NCBI RefSeq assembly: GCF_016811995.1
Contig: NZ_CP069159.1
Coordinates: forward strand, 3,162,001 to 3,226,000
Source: Citrobacter sp. R56
Lineage (GTDB): Bacteria > Pseudomonadota > Gammaproteobacteria > Enterobacterales > Enterobacteriaceae
Reading direction: 5' to 3'
DNA: 64,000 nucleotides
Positions within the stretch are counted from its first letter, which is position 1; each line of letters starts with the position of its first letter. Both the position numbers and the translations under genes were made by a program. Below the pieces are notes generated by a model. That model was not told the DNA's origin. It worked only from the letters and a program-made list of their open reading frames with translations, and did no database searches. Positions 33,347 to 44,945 of the stretch are shown piece after piece.

Positions 33347-33602
33347 ACTTCCCTCCCGTATTTCACTCTGGCACGTCTATTGCTTTGTTATACAAGATAA
33401 ATGCGTTTTTGGCCGATTGTGCAACCCGGTCGCACCAATACCGTTCGTTGGTAGCGCCAAAATAGTGCAATGACAAATTATTGTCTCTAAACGGTGCGGC
33501 GCACTTCGCAAAAATAAACAATAACGCAGCAATATCTTTACATTAAGTCAGACTAAATGTTAACAAACAGTCATAACACTGCACATTAAAGTTGCAGGTG
33601 AT

Positions 33603-33622
33603 AACAACACAGACACTCACAA
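33603..33622 (+). promoter_or_regulatory. C/A-rich GcvB sRNA target in the gltI leader
   Basis: A stretch of only A and C apart from one G and one T (ACAACACAGACACTCACA) 45 to 64 bases before the gltI ATG. In Salmonella, GcvB pairs with such a C/A-rich enhancer in the gltI leader and represses translation. The match is by position and composition. Confidence 0.6.
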
Positions 33623-33666
33623 TGGGTATCAATGCGTTTCTGACGCAGACGATAAAGGAGTTGGAT

Positions 33667-34575
33667 ATGCAATTACGTAAGCTGGCCACAGCAATGCTGG
33701 TGATGGGAATGTCTGCCGGTCTGGCGCATGCAGAAGATGCAGCACCCGCCGCAGGTAGCACGCTGGACAAGATCGCGAAAAACGACGTCATCGTCGTCGG
33801 CCATCGCGAATCCTCAGTCCCATTCTCTTATTACGACAACCAGCAGAAAGTGGTGGGTTATTCACAGGATTACTCCAACGCCATCGTTGAAGCCGTGAAG
33901 AAAAAACTCAACAAACCTGACCTGCAGGTGAAGCTGATCCCAATCACTTCTCAGAACCGTATTCCGCTACTGCAAAACGGCACATTCGACTTTGAATGTG
34001 GCTCCACCACCAACAACCTTGAGCGTCAGAAACAAGCGGCCTTCTCCGACACTATTTTCGTCGTCGGTACACGTCTGCTGGCGAAAAAAGGCGGTGATAT
34101 TAAAGACTTCCCGGACCTGAAAGGGAAAGCGGTCGTCGTCACCTCCGGCACAACCTCCGAAGTGCTGCTGCATAAACTGAATGAAGAACAAAAAATGGAC
34201 ATGCGCATCATCAGCGCGAAGGACCATGGCGACTCTTTCCGTACCCTGGAAAGCGGTCGTGCGGTTGCCTTTATGATGGATGACGCGCTGCTGGCCGGCG
34301 AACGTGCAAAAGCGAAGAAACCGGACAACTGGGAAATCGTCGGCAAGCCGCAATCTCAGGAAGCCTACGGCTGTATGCTGCGTAAAGACGATCCCGAGTT
34401 TAAAAAGCTGATGGATGACACCATCGCCAAGGCACAGACCTCAGGTGAAGCGGAGAAATGGTTTGCTAAATGGTTTAAAAACCCGATCCCACCGAAGAAC
34501 CTGAATATGAATTTTGAACTGTCCGAGCAGATGAAAACGCTGTTCAAAGAACCGAATGATAAAGCGCTTAACTAA
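33667..34575 (+). CDS. gltI: GltI, glutamate/aspartate periplasmic binding protein
   Basis: 302 residues from ATG 33667 (MQLRKLATAM); the frame runs 25 codons further upstream through the C/A-rich leader, so the later start is taken. A signal peptide ends at AHA (residue 22). The mature protein is a type-II solute-binding protein (VGHRESSVPFSYYD, DFECGSTTNN, VTSGTTSEV). It supplies the ABC transporter GltJKL with glutamate and aspartate. It is translated more than the permease genes owing to the intergenic SroC terminator. Confidence 0.98.
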   Translation: MQLRKLATAMLVMGMSAGLAHAEDAAPAAGSTLDKIAKNDVIVVGHRESSVPFSYYDNQQKVVGYSQDYSNAIVEAVKKKLNKPDLQVKLIPITSQNRIPLLQNGTFDFECGSTTNNLERQKQAAFSDTIFVVGTRLLAKKGGDIKDFPDLKGKAVVVTSGTTSEVLLHKLNEEQKMDMRIISAKDHGDSFRTLESGRAVAFMMDDALLAGERAKAKKPDNWEIVGKPQSQEAYGCMLRKDDPEFKKLMDDTIAKAQTSGEAEKWFAKWFKNPIPPKNLNMNFELSEQMKTLFKEPNDKALN

Positions 34576-34721
34576 CTAAAATAAATGGGAGGTTTTCCCT
34601 CCCTCTCGATTGCTGCTCAGCACGGACAGACTATATGCCAGGTGGTCGTTCCCCACCTGGCCTGAAAACCGCAAGTCGCTGCGCAACAATCTTCGAGGGT
34701 AGCCCTGCTACCCTTTTTTTT
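34563..34721 (+). ncRNA. sroC: SroC sRNA (gltI 3' end and gltI-gltJ spacer)
   Basis: The gltI-gltJ spacer ends in a clear Rho-independent terminator (AGGGTAG/CTACCCT with eight T's, 34696-34721) and contains another hairpin (GCCAGGTGG/CCACCTGGC, 34637-34663). In E. coli and Salmonella this exact place yields SroC, about 160 nucleotides, made by RNase E cleavage near the gltI stop, and it sponges GcvB. Position and terminator agree. The 5' end given is approximate. Confidence 0.72.
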
Positions 34722-34734
34722 CTGGAGTAGATTT

Positions 34735-35475
34735 ATGTCAATAGACTGGAACTGGGGGATTTTTTTACAACAAGCCCCGTTCGGCAACACCACCTATCTC
34801 GGCTGGCTCTGGAGCGGCTTTCAGGTCACCGTCGCGTTATCCATTAGCGCCTGGATTATTGCTTTCCTGGTCGGATCCTTATTCGGCATCCTGCGCACCG
34901 TTCCTAACCGCTTCCTCTCCAGCCTCGGCACGCTGTATGTAGAACTGTTTCGTAACGTTCCGCTGATTGTTCAATTTTTCACCTGGTATCTGGTGATCCC
35001 AGAACTGTTGCCCGAAAATATCGGCATGTGGTTCAAGTCTGAGCTGGACCCCAACATTCAATTCTTTCTCTCTTCCCTGTTTTGTCTGGGGTTGTTTACT
35101 GCTGCACGTGTTTGCGAACAGGTTCGTGCCGCTATCCAGTCATTGCCGCGTGGGCAAAAAAATGCCGCACTGGCCATGGGCCTGACGCTGCCGCAGGCCT
35201 ATCGCTATGTTTTGCTGCCGAATGCGTATCGCGTGATTGTGCCGCCAATGACGTCAGAGATGATGAACCTGGTGAAGAACTCGGCCATCGCGTCCACGAT
35301 TGGTCTGGTGGATATGGCCGCACAGGCGGGCAAACTGCTGGATTACTCCGCTCACGCCTGGGAATCGTTTACCGCCATTACGCTGGCTTATGTGTTGATT
35401 AACGCCTTCATCATGCTGGTGATGAGTCTGGTGGAACGCAAAATCCGCCTGCCTGGCAATTTGGGAGGCAAATAA
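34735..35475 (+). CDS. gltJ: GltJ, glutamate/aspartate ABC permease
   Basis: 246 residues. Inner-membrane permease of the polar amino-acid family with about five helices and the EAA-type loop ([23 protein letters not shown], about 135-160). Pairs with GltK to form the translocation path. It starts 13 bases after the SroC terminator and its stop overlaps the gltK ATG by one base. Confidence 0.97.
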   Translation: MSIDWNWGIFLQQAPFGNTTYLGWLWSGFQVTVALSISAWIIAFLVGSLFGILRTVPNRFLSSLGTLYVELFRNVPLIVQFFTWYLVIPELLPENIGMWFKSELDPNIQFFLSSLFCLGLFTAARVCEQVRAAIQSLPRGQKNAALAMGLTLPQAYRYVLLPNAYRVIVPPMTSEMMNLVKNSAIASTIGLVDMAAQAGKLLDYSAHAWESFTAITLAYVLINAFIMLVMSLVERKIRLPGNLGGK

Positions 35476-36149
35476 TGTACGAGTTTGACTGGAATTCCAT
35501 TGTTCCCTCCATGCCTTATCTGCTGGCGGGACTGGTCATTACCCTGAAAATTACCGTCACTGCCGTTATCATCGGGATTGTCTGGGGAACCGTTCTCGCG
35601 GTGATGCGACTCTCCAGCTTTGCGCCTGTTGCCTGGTTTGCCAAAGCTTATGTCAACGTATTTCGCTCCATCCCACTGGTGATGGTACTTCTGTGGTTTT
35701 ACCTGATTGTACCGGGGCTGCTACAGGATGTGCTTGGACTCTCGCCGAAAGCCGATATTCGGTTGATTTCAGCGATGGTCGCGTTCTCTATGTTTGAAGC
35801 GGCATATTACTCAGAGATTATCCGTGCTGGTATCCAGAGTATTTCACGCGGCCAGTCCAGTGCGGCACTGGCATTAGGAATGACACACTGGCAGTCAATG
35901 AAACTGATCATACTGCCGCAGGCGTTTCGCGCGATGGTGCCGTTGCTGCTCACCCAGGGCATTGTGTTATTCCAGGATACCTCCCTGGTCTACGTATTGA
36001 GTCTGGCGGACTTCTTCCGTACCGCCTCCACCATTGGCGAACGCGACGGTACCCAGGTCGAAATGATTCTGTTCGCGGGCGCCGTCTATTTTGTTATTAG
36101 CCTGAGCGCGTCGTTGTTGGTCACCTATCTGAAGAAAAGGACAGTTTAA
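35475..36149 (+). CDS. gltK: GltK, glutamate/aspartate ABC permease
   Basis: 224 residues, five predicted helices, with EAA-type motif [19 protein letters not shown] (about 119-140). The partner of GltJ. It overlaps gltJ and gltL by one base at each end (TAATG junctions), showing translational coupling throughout gltJKL. Confidence 0.97.
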   Translation: MYEFDWNSIVPSMPYLLAGLVITLKITVTAVIIGIVWGTVLAVMRLSSFAPVAWFAKAYVNVFRSIPLVMVLLWFYLIVPGLLQDVLGLSPKADIRLISAMVAFSMFEAAYYSEIIRAGIQSISRGQSSAALALGMTHWQSMKLIILPQAFRAMVPLLLTQGIVLFQDTSLVYVLSLADFFRTASTIGERDGTQVEMILFAGAVYFVISLSASLLVTYLKKRTV

Positions 36150-36874
36150 TGATTACCCTGAAAAATGTTTCTAAATGGTATGGTCACTTTCAGGTGCTGA
36201 CCGACTGCTCCACAGAAGTGCAAAAAGGGGAAGTGGTGGTCGTGTGCGGCCCTTCGGGTTCCGGCAAATCAACGCTTATCAAAACGGTAAACGGACTGGA
36301 GCCTGTTCAACAGGGGGAAATTACCGTCGACGGCACCGTCGTTAACGATAAAAAAACGGATCTGGCAAAACTACGCTCTCGTGTAGGGATGGTTTTCCAG
36401 CACTTTGAACTGTTCCCGCACCTGTCCATTATTGAAAACCTGACGCTGGCGCAAGTGAAAGTCCTCAAGCGTGAGAAAGAACCGGCTCGCAAAAAGGCGC
36501 TGAAACTGCTTGAACGTGTGGGTCTTTCTGCGCATGCCGATAAGTTTCCGGCGCAGCTTTCCGGGGGCCAGCAGCAGCGTGTGGCGATCGCCCGTGCCTT
36601 GTGCATGGATCCCATCGCGATGTTGTTTGATGAGCCGACTTCCGCCCTCGATCCGGAAATGATCAATGAAGTGCTGGATGTCATGGTGGAGTTAGCGCAT
36701 GAAGGCATGACCATGATGGTGGTGACTCACGAGATGGGCTTTGCCCGGAAAGTGGCCAATCGGGTGATTTTTATGGATGAAGGCAAAATCGTTGAGGACT
36801 CGGAAAAAGAGGCCTTCTTTGCTAACCCGAAATCAGAACGCGCCAAAGATTTCCTCGCTAAAATTCTGCATTAA
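36149..36874 (+). CDS. gltL: GltL, glutamate/aspartate ABC transporter ATPase
   Basis: 241 residues. Walker [10 protein letters not shown] (about 34-42), ABC signature [15 protein letters not shown], Walker [15 protein letters not shown] and the switch His in VVTHEMGFA. It powers GltJK. Last gene of gltIJKL; a BIME-type pair of REP units follows 40 bases later. Confidence 0.98.
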   Translation: MITLKNVSKWYGHFQVLTDCSTEVQKGEVVVVCGPSGSGKSTLIKTVNGLEPVQQGEITVDGTVVNDKKTDLAKLRSRVGMVFQHFELFPHLSIIENLTLAQVKVLKREKEPARKKALKLLERVGLSAHADKFPAQLSGGQQQRVAIARALCMDPIAMLFDEPTSALDPEMINEVLDVMVELAHEGMTMMVVTHEMGFARKVANRVIFMDEGKIVEDSEKEAFFANPKSERAKDFLAKILH

Positions 36875-36911
36875 TCTTGCTGGCTGAGAGGTTCGCTTTT
36901 TACGCCTGAAC

Positions 36912-36997
36912 GATGCCGGATGGCGCTAACGCTTATCCGGCCTACGCAACAGTGCATTTGTAGGCCGGATAAGACGCGTTAGCGTCGCCATCCGGCA
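36912..36997. repeat. BIME: two inverted REP units between gltL and ybeL
   Basis: First unit GCCGGATGGCG...TTATCCGGCCTAC (36915-36945), then GTAGGCCGGATAA...CGCCATCCGGC (36960-36996) in the opposite orientation. Typical bacterial interspersed mosaic element between convergent genes, able to fold as one long hairpin and stop 3' exonucleases. Confidence 0.88.
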
Positions 36998-37004
36998 CAA
37001 TGCA

Positions 37005-37487
37005 TTACGGCTCAAACGGCCTACGCTGGAACTGGTCATGACCACATTTCGGGCACAGCGGCAGCACATCCGGGGTGTAGACCGCTAAATGGAAATGGCA
37101 TTTTTCACAGACCAGATTGCCAAGCCCAACGACCTCTCCGCTGTGATAAACGCCGTGGTGGCTCAGATCCTGAAAAACTTCGCGCCACTCCAGCTGCGTT
37201 TTGTCGGTGATGTCGGCCAGTTCCTGCCAGATGCTCTCTTTGATCACCCGCATAAAAACGCTGTCGGATTCCTCGCTCTGGCTCTCCTCGTAGCTCATGG
37301 CGAACTCTTCCAGGTCACGTCTGACGGCGCGCGTCAGTTCGTCCACCTCCGTTCGTGTTAACTCCCCTGCCTGCAAAACACGTTGACGCGCCTGTGCTAC
37401 CAACGCGTCAATATCTCGTTCGCCATTTCGCAAGCGTTCGCTTAATGACGCCACCAGTTCACGGTAATATTGAGCAACCTTGTTCAT
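37005..37487 (-). CDS. ybeL: YbeL, zinc-ribbon domain protein (DUF1451)
   Basis: 160 residues from ATG 37487 (MNKVAQYYREL). A helical N-terminal part (about 1-110, charged, coiled-coil-like) is followed by a C-terminal zinc ribbon with CEKCHFHL and CPKCGHDQF. No function has been established for the family. It is divergent from leuS and conserved in this position in enterics. Confidence 0.92.
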   Translation of the reverse strand: MNKVAQYYRELVASLSERLRNGERDIDALVAQARQRVLQAGELTRTEVDELTRAVRRDLEEFAMSYEESQSEESDSVFMRVIKESIWQELADITDKTQLEWREVFQDLSHHGVYHSGEVVGLGNLVCEKCHFHLAVYTPDVLPLCPKCGHDQFQRRPFEP

Positions 37488-37722
37488 CACTTCGCCTCCT
37501 GGGTCGTTAACTGTCTATAATAATAGACGTTATTTGCGTTCCACTCTGCAAGAGTGCCCACAGAGTATGTAAATTCGTGCAAGAATTGTCCTTACGGGAA
37601 TTCAGAGCAGAATGCGCGAAAGGCTGTTTTGACGCGGGTGTTTGGGCTATGCTATGCGGATCTGAAACACCACCTCTAAGGCTACGTTTGTAGCTGTATT
37701 GAAAACAGGACCACTGGCTGCC

Positions 37723-40305
37723 ATGCAAGAGCAATACCGCCCGGAAGAGATAGAATCCAAAGTACAGCTTCACTGGGATGAGAAGCGCACATTTGAAGTA
37801 ACCGAAGACGAGAGCAAAGAGAAGTATTACTGCCTGTCTATGCTTCCCTATCCTTCTGGTCGACTACACATGGGCCACGTACGTAACTACACCATTGGTG
37901 ACGTGATCGCCCGTTACCAGCGTATGCTGGGCAAAAACGTCCTGCAGCCTATCGGCTGGGATGCTTTCGGTCTGCCTGCAGAAGGCGCGGCGGTAAAAAA
38001 TAACACCGCCCCGGCACCGTGGACGTATGACAACATCGCCTACATGAAAAACCAGCTCAAAATGCTGGGCTTCGGCTATGACTGGAGCCGCGAGCTGGCG
38101 ACCTGCACCCCGGAATACTACCGTTGGGAGCAAAAATTCTTCACCGAGCTGTACAAAAAAGGGCTGGTGTATAAGAAAACGTCGGCGGTGAACTGGTGCC
38201 CTAACGACCAGACCGTGCTGGCGAACGAACAGGTGATTGACGGCTGTTGCTGGCGCTGTGACACCAAAGTTGAGCGTAAAGAGATCCCGCAGTGGTTTAT
38301 TAAAATCACCGCTTACGCTGACGAACTGCTGCGCGATCTGGACAATCTGGATCACTGGCCTGACACCGTTAAGACCATGCAGCGTAACTGGATTGGTCGC
38401 TCTGAAGGCGTAGAAATCACCTTCAACGTGACCGGTTATGACAACACGCTGACCGTCTATACCACCCGTCCTGACACCTTTATGGGCGCGACGTATCTGG
38501 CGGTTGCTGCGGGTCACCCACTGGCGCAGAAAGCGGCCGAGAATAATCCACAGCTGGCGTCCTTTATCGACGAATGCCGTAATACCAAAGTTGCCGAAGC
38601 AGATATGGCGACCATGGAGAAGAAAGGCGTTGATACTGGCTTTAAAGCGGTTCATCCGTTAACGGGTGAAGAGATCCCGGTGTGGGCGGCAAACTTTGTT
38701 CTGATGGAATACGGTACCGGCGCTGTGATGGCCGTTCCTGGTCACGACCAGCGCGATTACGAATTTGCATCAAAATACGGTCTGAATATCAAACCGGTTA
38801 TCCTGGCGGCTGATGGTTCCGAGCCGGATCTGTCCGCGCAAGCGCTGACCGAGAAAGGCGTTCTGTTTAACTCTGGTGAATTCAGCGGTCTGAGCTTTGA
38901 AGAAGGTTTCAATGCTATCGCCGACAAATTAACAGCGCTGGGCGTCGGTGAGCGTAAAGTGAACTACCGTCTGCGCGACTGGGGCGTTTCCCGTCAGCGT
39001 TACTGGGGCGCACCGATCCCGATGGTGACTCTGGAAGACGGTACGGTACTGCCGACCCCGGAAGATCAACTGCCGGTGATTCTGCCGGAAGATGTGGTGA
39101 TGGACGGTATCAGCAGCCCGATCAAAGCCGATCCTGAGTGGGCGAAAACCACCGTTAACGGCCAGCCAGCGCTGCGCGAAACGGACACTTTCGACACCTT
39201 TATGGAGTCCTCCTGGTACTACGCGCGTTACACCTGCCCGCAGTACAACGACGGAATGCTGGATCCGGAAGCGGCAAACTACTGGCTGCCGGTTGATATT
39301 TACATCGGTGGTATTGAACACGCCATCATGCACCTGCTCTACTTCCGCTTCTTCCACAAACTGATGCGCGACGCAGGCATGGTCAACTCTGACGAACCGG
39401 CTAAGCAGTTGCTGTGTCAGGGTATGGTGCTGGCAGACGCCTTCTACTACGTTGGCGAGAACGGCGAGCGTAACTGGGTTTCTCCGGTTGATGCGATCGT
39501 TGAGCGCGACGAAAAAGGCCGTATTGTTAAAGCCAAAGATGCCGCGGGCCATGAGCTGGTGTATACCGGCATGAGCAAAATGTCCAAGTCCAAGAATAAC
39601 GGTATCGACCCGCAGGTGATGGTTGAACGTTACGGCGCGGACACCGTGCGTCTGTTTATGATGTTTGCGTCCCCGGCTGATATGACGCTGGAGTGGCAGG
39701 AGTCCGGTGTTGAAGGGGCAAACCGCTTCCTGAAACGTGTCTGGAAACTGGTTTACGAACATACTTCTCAGGGCGATGTTGTCGCGCTGAATGTCGAAAG
39801 CCTGAGCGAAGATCAAAAAGCGCTCCGCCGTGACGTGCATAAAACGATTGCGAAAGTGACCGATGATATTGGCCGTCGTCAGACCTTCAACACCGCGATC
39901 GCAGCGATCATGGAGCTGATGAACAAACTGGCGAAAGCACCGACGGAAAGCGAGCAGGACCGCGCACTGATGCAGGAAGCGCTGCTGGCGGTTGTCCGTA
40001 TGCTCAACCCGTTCACACCGCATGCTTGCTTCACCTTGTGGCAGGCGCTGAAAGGCGAAGGCGATATCGATAACGCGCCGTGGCCTGTGGCTGACGAAAG
40101 CGCTATGGTTGAAGACTCAACGCTGGTTGTGGTTCAGGTCAACGGCAAAGTCCGTGGCAAAATCACCGTTCCGGTGAATGCAACTGAAGAGCAGGTTCGC
40201 GAACGTGCTGGCCAGGAACATCTGGTGGCAAAATATCTTGATGGGGTTACCGTGCGTAAAGTGATTTACGTTCCGGGTAAACTTCTCAATCTGGTCGTTG
40301 GCTAA
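37723..40305 (+). CDS. leuS: Leucyl-tRNA synthetase
   Basis: 860 residues from ATG 37723 ([10 protein letters not shown]). An ATG 24 bases upstream is not conserved. Class I synthetase: HIGH motif as HMGH at 49-52, an editing CP1 domain (about 230-415, with [16 protein letters not shown]), and KMSKS in [12 protein letters not shown] (about 619). A C-terminal anticodon and tRNA-binding part follows. It charges leucine tRNAs such as leuW in this window. The next gene, lptE, starts 14 bases after the stop, indicating one transcript leuS-lptE-holA-nadD. Confidence 0.98.
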   Translation: MQEQYRPEEIESKVQLHWDEKRTFEVTEDESKEKYYCLSMLPYPSGRLHMGHVRNYTIGDVIARYQRMLGKNVLQPIGWDAFGLPAEGAAVKNNTAPAPWTYDNIAYMKNQLKMLGFGYDWSRELATCTPEYYRWEQKFFTELYKKGLVYKKTSAVNWCPNDQTVLANEQVIDGCCWRCDTKVERKEIPQWFIKITAYADELLRDLDNLDHWPDTVKTMQRNWIGRSEGVEITFNVTGYDNTLTVYTTRPDTFMGATYLAVAAGHPLAQKAAENNPQLASFIDECRNTKVAEADMATMEKKGVDTGFKAVHPLTGEEIPVWAANFVLMEYGTGAVMAVPGHDQRDYEFASKYGLNIKPVILAADGSEPDLSAQALTEKGVLFNSGEFSGLSFEEGFNAIADKLTALGVGERKVNYRLRDWGVSRQRYWGAPIPMVTLEDGTVLPTPEDQLPVILPEDVVMDGISSPIKADPEWAKTTVNGQPALRETDTFDTFMESSWYYARYTCPQYNDGMLDPEAANYWLPVDIYIGGIEHAIMHLLYFRFFHKLMRDAGMVNSDEPAKQLLCQGMVLADAFYYVGENGERNWVSPVDAIVERDEKGRIVKAKDAAGHELVYTGMSKMSKSKNNGIDPQVMVERYGADTVRLFMMFASPADMTLEWQESGVEGANRFLKRVWKLVYEHTSQGDVVALNVESLSEDQKALRRDVHKTIAKVTDDIGRRQTFNTAIAAIMELMNKLAKAPTESEQDRALMQEALLAVVRMLNPFTPHACFTLWQALKGEGDIDNAPWPVADESAMVEDSTLVVVQVNGKVRGKITVPVNATEEQVRERAGQEHLVAKYLDGVTVRKVIYVPGKLLNLVVG

Positions 40306-40319
40306 GCGCGGGAGGAAGC

Positions 40320-40913
40320 GTGCGATTTCTGACAACATTGGTGTTATCTCTGGCGGTGCTGACCACCGCCGGGTGTGGCTGGCACCTGCGTAATACCACG
40401 CAGGTTCCTGACACGATGAAAACCATGATTCTGGACTCAGGCGATCCAAACGGCCCGTTAAGCCGTGCGGTGCGTAATCAGTTACGTCTGAATGATATCG
40501 AATTGCTTGATAAAGATTCGATGCGTCAGGATGTTCCGTCGTTGCGTCTGGGCCGGGTGAGTATCGCAAAAGATACGGCCTCTGTTTTCCAGGACGGTCA
40601 AACGGCGGAGTATCAAATGGTGATGACCGTCAACGCCAGCGTATTGGTTCCCGGGAATGACATTTATCCTATCAGCGTGAAGGTATATCGCTCGTTCTTC
40701 GATAACTCGCAGATGGCGCTGGCGAAGGATAACGAACAGGATATGATCATCAAAGAGATGTACGACAAGGCTGCCGAACAGTTGATTCGTAAACTGCCGA
40801 GCGTTCATGTTGCTGATGTTCAGTCATCCAAAGAGGACAAGGCGGCTGTTGAGAGTTCAACCGCCGCTCCGGCATCTTCTTCGTCACGCGTCACTACCAC
40901 GCTGGGTAACTGA
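40320..40913 (+). CDS. lptE: LptE, LPS-assembly lipoprotein
   Basis: 197 residues from GTG 40320. Lipoprotein signal ending LTTAGC with lipidated Cys19, then the conserved [11 protein letters not shown]. It plugs the LptD barrel and helps insert lipopolysaccharide into the outer leaflet. The ribosome site GGAGGAA is directly before the GTG. A Ser/Ala/Thr-rich C-terminal tail follows residue 165. The stop overlaps the holA ATG by one base. Confidence 0.97.
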   Translation: MRFLTTLVLSLAVLTTAGCGWHLRNTTQVPDTMKTMILDSGDPNGPLSRAVRNQLRLNDIELLDKDSMRQDVPSLRLGRVSIAKDTASVFQDGQTAEYQMVMTVNASVLVPGNDIYPISVKVYRSFFDNSQMALAKDNEQDMIIKEMYDKAAEQLIRKLPSVHVADVQSSKEDKAAVESSTAAPASSSSRVTTTLGN

Positions 40914-41944
40914 TGCTTAAGTTGTACCCTGAACAACTCCGCGCACAGCTCAATGAAGGGCTGCGCGCGGCGTATTTATTATTGGGCAACGACCCGCTTC
41001 TGTTGCAGGAAAGCCAGGATGCTATCCGCCAGGTCGCTGCCGACAATGGATTTGAAGAACACCACACCGTCACGATCGATACCAGTACCGACTGGGATTC
41101 ACTTTTCTCGATATGTCAGGCCATGAGTCTGTTTGCCAGTCGGCAAACGCTCCTTTTACTGCTTCCCGAGAATGGCCCTAACGCTGCCATCAACGAGCAA
41201 CTCGCGACATTGACGACCCTTCTGCATGACGATCTCCTGCTGATCGTTCGGGGCAATAAACTCACCAAAGCCCAGGAAAATGCAGCATGGTACACCGCGC
41301 TGGCAGCAGCTGGCGTGCAGGTCAGTTGCCAGACACCGGAGCAAGCCCAGCTTCCGCGCTGGGTTGCCGCACGGGCAAAGCAAAATGGTCTGCATCTGGA
41401 TGACGCGGCAAATCAGCTGCTGTGTTACTGCTACGAAGGTAACCTGTTAGCGCTGGCGCAGGCGCTGGAACGGCTGTCATTGTTGTGGCCCGACGGGAAA
41501 CTCACGCTGCCACGCGTGGAGCAAGCCGTTAACGATGCCGCCCATTTTACCCCTTTCCATTGGGTGGACGCGTTATTGATGGGCAAAAGCAAACGCGCGC
41601 TGCATATCTTGCAACAGCTACGGCTCGAAGGCAGCGAACCCGTGATTCTGCTGCGCACCATACAGCGTGAGTTACTGTTACTGGTTAACCTGAAACGACA
41701 ATCGGCGCATACGCCGCTGCGCGCCTTATTTGACAAGCATCGGGTATGGCAAAATCGCCGGAGCATGGTGGGCGATGCGCTGAATCGCCTGAGCCAGACC
41801 CAGCTCCGCCAGGCGGTACAGTTACTGACACGTACAGAAATTACGCTTAAACAAGATTATGGTCAGTCGGTGTGGGCTGAGCTGGAGGGACTCTCTCTCC
41901 TGCTCTGTCATAAAGCACTGGCCGATGTTTTTATTGATGGTTGA
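40913..41944 (+). CDS. holA: DNA polymerase III delta subunit
   Basis: 343 residues, the family length. It opens the beta sliding clamp within the clamp-loader complex. Recognisable features are the N-terminal [13 protein letters not shown] segment, and the helical C-terminal collar domain (about 215-343). There is no active Walker motif, as expected of delta. It overlaps lptE by one base, and nadD starts three bases after its stop. Confidence 0.97.
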   Translation: MLKLYPEQLRAQLNEGLRAAYLLLGNDPLLLQESQDAIRQVAADNGFEEHHTVTIDTSTDWDSLFSICQAMSLFASRQTLLLLLPENGPNAAINEQLATLTTLLHDDLLLIVRGNKLTKAQENAAWYTALAAAGVQVSCQTPEQAQLPRWVAARAKQNGLHLDDAANQLLCYCYEGNLLALAQALERLSLLWPDGKLTLPRVEQAVNDAAHFTPFHWVDALLMGKSKRALHILQQLRLEGSEPVILLRTIQRELLLLVNLKRQSAHTPLRALFDKHRVWQNRRSMVGDALNRLSQTQLRQAVQLLTRTEITLKQDYGQSVWAELEGLSLLLCHKALADVFIDG

Positions 41945-41946
41945 TT

Positions 41947-42588
41947 ATGAAATCACTGCAGGCTCTGTTTGGCGGCACCTTTGATCCGGTGCATTATGGT
42001 CATCTCAAACCCGTAGAAACGCTGGCCAATTTGATTGGCTTATCCCGGGTCATTGTCATGCCCAACAACGTGCCGCCGCATCGCCAGCAACCAGAAGCCT
42101 CAGGTATCCAGCGCAAACATATGCTTGAACTGGCCATCGCCGACAAACCGCTATTTGCCCTGGACGAGCGTGAACTGAAGCGCCCCACCGCCTCTTACAC
42201 CGCGCAAACGCTGCGCGAATGGCGGATTGAGCAGGGCCCTGAATGCCCTCTGGCCTTTATCATCGGTCAGGACTCACTGCTCACCTTTCCCTCATGGCAT
42301 GACTATGAAACCATTCTGGGCAATACCCATTTGATCGTCTGTCGGCGTCCGGGATACCCGCTGCAGATGGCGAATGAGCAACATCAGCAATGGCTGGAAC
42401 GCCATCTGACGTCGGTACCAGATGATTTACACCAGTTACCTGCGGGCAAAATCTATCTGGCAGAAACCCCATGGTTCAATATCTCCGCAACGTTAATTCG
42501 TGAGCGTCTGGAAAAAGGTGAGCCCTGCGATGATTTGCTGCCAGAGTCTGTGCTGAATTACATCAATCAGCAGGGGCTGTATCGGTAA
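41947..42588 (+). CDS. nadD: Nicotinate-mononucleotide adenylyltransferase
   Basis: 213 residues from ATG 41947 ([10 protein letters not shown]). Nucleotidyltransferase fold: [11 protein letters not shown] (about 9-19) for ATP binding and [13 protein letters not shown] (about 178) near the C-terminus. It makes NaAD from NaMN in NAD synthesis and is essential. Final gene of the leuS group; its 3' end overlaps the end of the convergent cobD by 26 bases. Confidence 0.98.
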   Translation: MKSLQALFGGTFDPVHYGHLKPVETLANLIGLSRVIVMPNNVPPHRQQPEASGIQRKHMLELAIADKPLFALDERELKRPTASYTAQTLREWRIEQGPECPLAFIIGQDSLLTFPSWHDYETILGNTHLIVCRRPGYPLQMANEQHQQWLERHLTSVPDDLHQLPAGKIYLAETPWFNISATLIRERLEKGEPCDDLLPESVLNYINQQGLYR

Positions 42589-43657
42589 ACACTTCGCTTA
42601 GCGCAGTGAGCACCCGGTTATTCTCCTCTCGGCTACGAATCGCCACCCGGTAAAAACGGGCATCAAGCCCCGGGTAGTTGGCGCAACTGCGAATTAAAAT
42701 ATGTTGCTCCAGCAAAGCCTGTTGTAAATCAATGCCCTTCCTGTCACAGCGTAACAGAAGATAATTCGCCTGGCCGGGATACACCGTCAGTCCGGGCAAT
42801 GCACGCAAAAGTGCATAAAATCGCTGCCCCTCTTGTGCCAGCCACTGCCACGTCGCCTGCTGATAAGCGGTATCCTGCAAAATAATCTCGCCAGCAAGCG
42901 CCGCAAACGCATTGATAGACCACGGCATTTGCTGATTACGCATCTTCGCCACGGCAATTTCGTCGCTGTTGACCAGATACCCCAGACGCAGACCCGGTAT
43001 GGCGTAAAATTTGGTGAGCGAGCGCAGAACCCAGATATGCGGATGTTTTTCCAGCAGCGGAATAAATCCCTGTTGATCAGGAATAAAATCAATGAACGCT
43101 TCGTCCAGGATCAGGGCGATCCCTAACGCTTTACAGCGTTCGGCGATCGTCAGGATCAAATGGGGATCAGGCAGTAGCCCGGTCGGGTTGTTGGGCGTAC
43201 AAAGAAAGAGGCAATCCAGCTCAGGCGTCAATGCGTCGAGGATCGCGTCAGTCAACTGCCAGCCATCGGGTTCGCGAAGCGCAAACTCATGAATCTGACA
43301 CTCCCCCCACTGTAGCGCCCGACGGTATTCGGCAAATCCAGGGGTCACAATCATCGCGTGGCGCGGTTTGAGGCCTTTAACCAGCGTAAAGATAGACTCC
43401 GTTTCGCCATTGCCCGCCAGAATCCACGCAGCAGGAATGTGGTGATGTCGCGCCAGCGCCTGATGCAAACTGAAATATTCCACGTCAGGATATTTCTCTG
43501 CACTGGCAAGATTGTCGATGATCGCGCGTTTTAGGCTTTCAGGCATACCCAGGGGATTGATATTTGCGCTAAAATCCAGCAGCTGTTCAGGCAAGATGCC
43601 CAACAATGCGGCGGCTTCCCGGGTGTTACCGCCATGTTCACTCTTCAGTAGAGACAT
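42563..43657 (-). CDS. cobD: CobD, threonine-phosphate decarboxylase
   Basis: 364 residues from ATG 43657 ([10 protein letters not shown]); the frame is open 22 codons further but this matches the Salmonella length. PLP enzyme of aminotransferase family I/II, with the cofactor lysine in [17 protein letters not shown] (Lys about 216), [11 protein letters not shown] and LDEAFIDF. It decarboxylates L-threonine-O-3-phosphate to aminopropanol phosphate, the linker arm of the cobalamin nucleotide loop. E. coli K-12 lacks it; Salmonella and Citrobacter have it here. Divergent from cobC, tail-to-tail with nadD. Confidence 0.95.
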   Translation of the reverse strand: MSLLKSEHGGNTREAAALLGILPEQLLDFSANINPLGMPESLKRAIIDNLASAEKYPDVEYFSLHQALARHHHIPAAWILAGNGETESIFTLVKGLKPRHAMIVTPGFAEYRRALQWGECQIHEFALREPDGWQLTDAILDALTPELDCLFLCTPNNPTGLLPDPHLILTIAERCKALGIALILDEAFIDFIPDQQGFIPLLEKHPHIWVLRSLTKFYAIPGLRLGYLVNSDEIAVAKMRNQQMPWSINAFAALAGEIILQDTAYQQATWQWLAQEGQRFYALLRALPGLTVYPGQANYLLLRCDRKGIDLQQALLEQHILIRSCANYPGLDARFYRVAIRSREENNRVLTALSEVFTDTAPAD

Positions 43658-43755
43658 CGTGCCGCTCCGGTTAAAAGCGTCTAGTTTATTGAAAAATCCT
43701 TGCGCAATCAGGGCGAATATCATGTTTTGCGTGAATAGGTATCAAGAGGGGAAAA

Positions 43756-44367
43756 ATGCGACTCTGGTTAGTACGTCATGGGGAAACCGAAGCTAACGTA
43801 GCCGGGCTATACAGTGGTCATGCACCCACACCACTGACAGACAAAGGAATAGCACAGGCCAGCACATTGAATACATTGCTGCGTGATGTACCTTTCGAGA
43901 ACGTGTTTTGCAGTGAACTGGAGCGCGCCCGCCACACCGCGCGGTTAGTCCTGCATGAACGCGACGTTCCGGTACGTATTTTGCCGGAGCTTAATGAGAT
44001 GTTTTTTGGCGACTGGGAAATGCGACACCATCGCGATCTGGCACGTGAAGACGCGGAAAGCTACGCCGCCTGGTGCGCAGACTGGCAAAACGCCATTCCC
44101 ACCAATGGCGAAGGTTTCCAGGCATTTTCGCAGCGCATCGAACGGTTCATCGCACAATTATCTGATTACAAAGAATATAATAACTTACTGGTGGTCAGCC
44201 ACCAGGGCGTGTTGAGCCTGCTGATTGCACGGCTATTATCGATGCCCGCCACCTCGATATGGCATTTCCGGGTCGATCAGGGCAGTTGGAGCGCCATTGA
44301 TTTCTGTGAAGATTTTGCCACGTTAAAGGTTTTGAACAGCCGGGCAGTCTGGAAGCCTGGGGAGTAA
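43756..44367 (+). CDS. cobC: CobC, adenosylcobalamin/alpha-ribazole phosphatase
   Basis: 203 residues. Histidine phosphatase: RHGE motif with catalytic His8, second-arm SELERARHTA and VVSHQGVLSLL (second His). It removes the 5' phosphate from alpha-ribazole phosphate or adenosylcobalamin phosphate at the end of cobalamin assembly. It is divergent from cobD across 98 bases; I saw no cobalamin riboswitch in this gap. Confidence 0.95.
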   Translation: MRLWLVRHGETEANVAGLYSGHAPTPLTDKGIAQASTLNTLLRDVPFENVFCSELERARHTARLVLHERDVPVRILPELNEMFFGDWEMRHHRDLAREDAESYAAWCADWQNAIPTNGEGFQAFSQRIERFIAQLSDYKEYNNLLVVSHQGVLSLLIARLLSMPATSIWHFRVDQGSWSAIDFCEDFATLKVLNSRAVWKPGE

Positions 44368-44585
44368 AACGCTCTTTTTTCACTTCAGCGGCGTCGCGAT
44401 CATTGACACCCCCTGACAGGCTGATATCCTCCGCAGCCAGACTTTTTTCGTCGTTCAGAGCTTCGCAGAAATTGTTTTACAAAAATGGCGATGCATTCTG
44501 TTGCGTGGGGTGGGATGATAGCCCACTTTCTAAAGCCTGTTCGGTGACTTTTGTCCCGACATCGCCTCTGGTTCAGGTATACTAA

Positions 44586-44942
<357 letters not shown>

Positions 44943-44945
44943 TGC

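Noticed and set aside
38929-40023. 364-codon minus-strand frame inside leuS
   Set aside because: Antisense to conserved leuS; composition typical of a shadow frame.
43658-43755. Cobalamin riboswitch before cobD or cobC
   Set aside because: Only 98 bases separate the divergent genes, and no B12-box-like sequence was seen.
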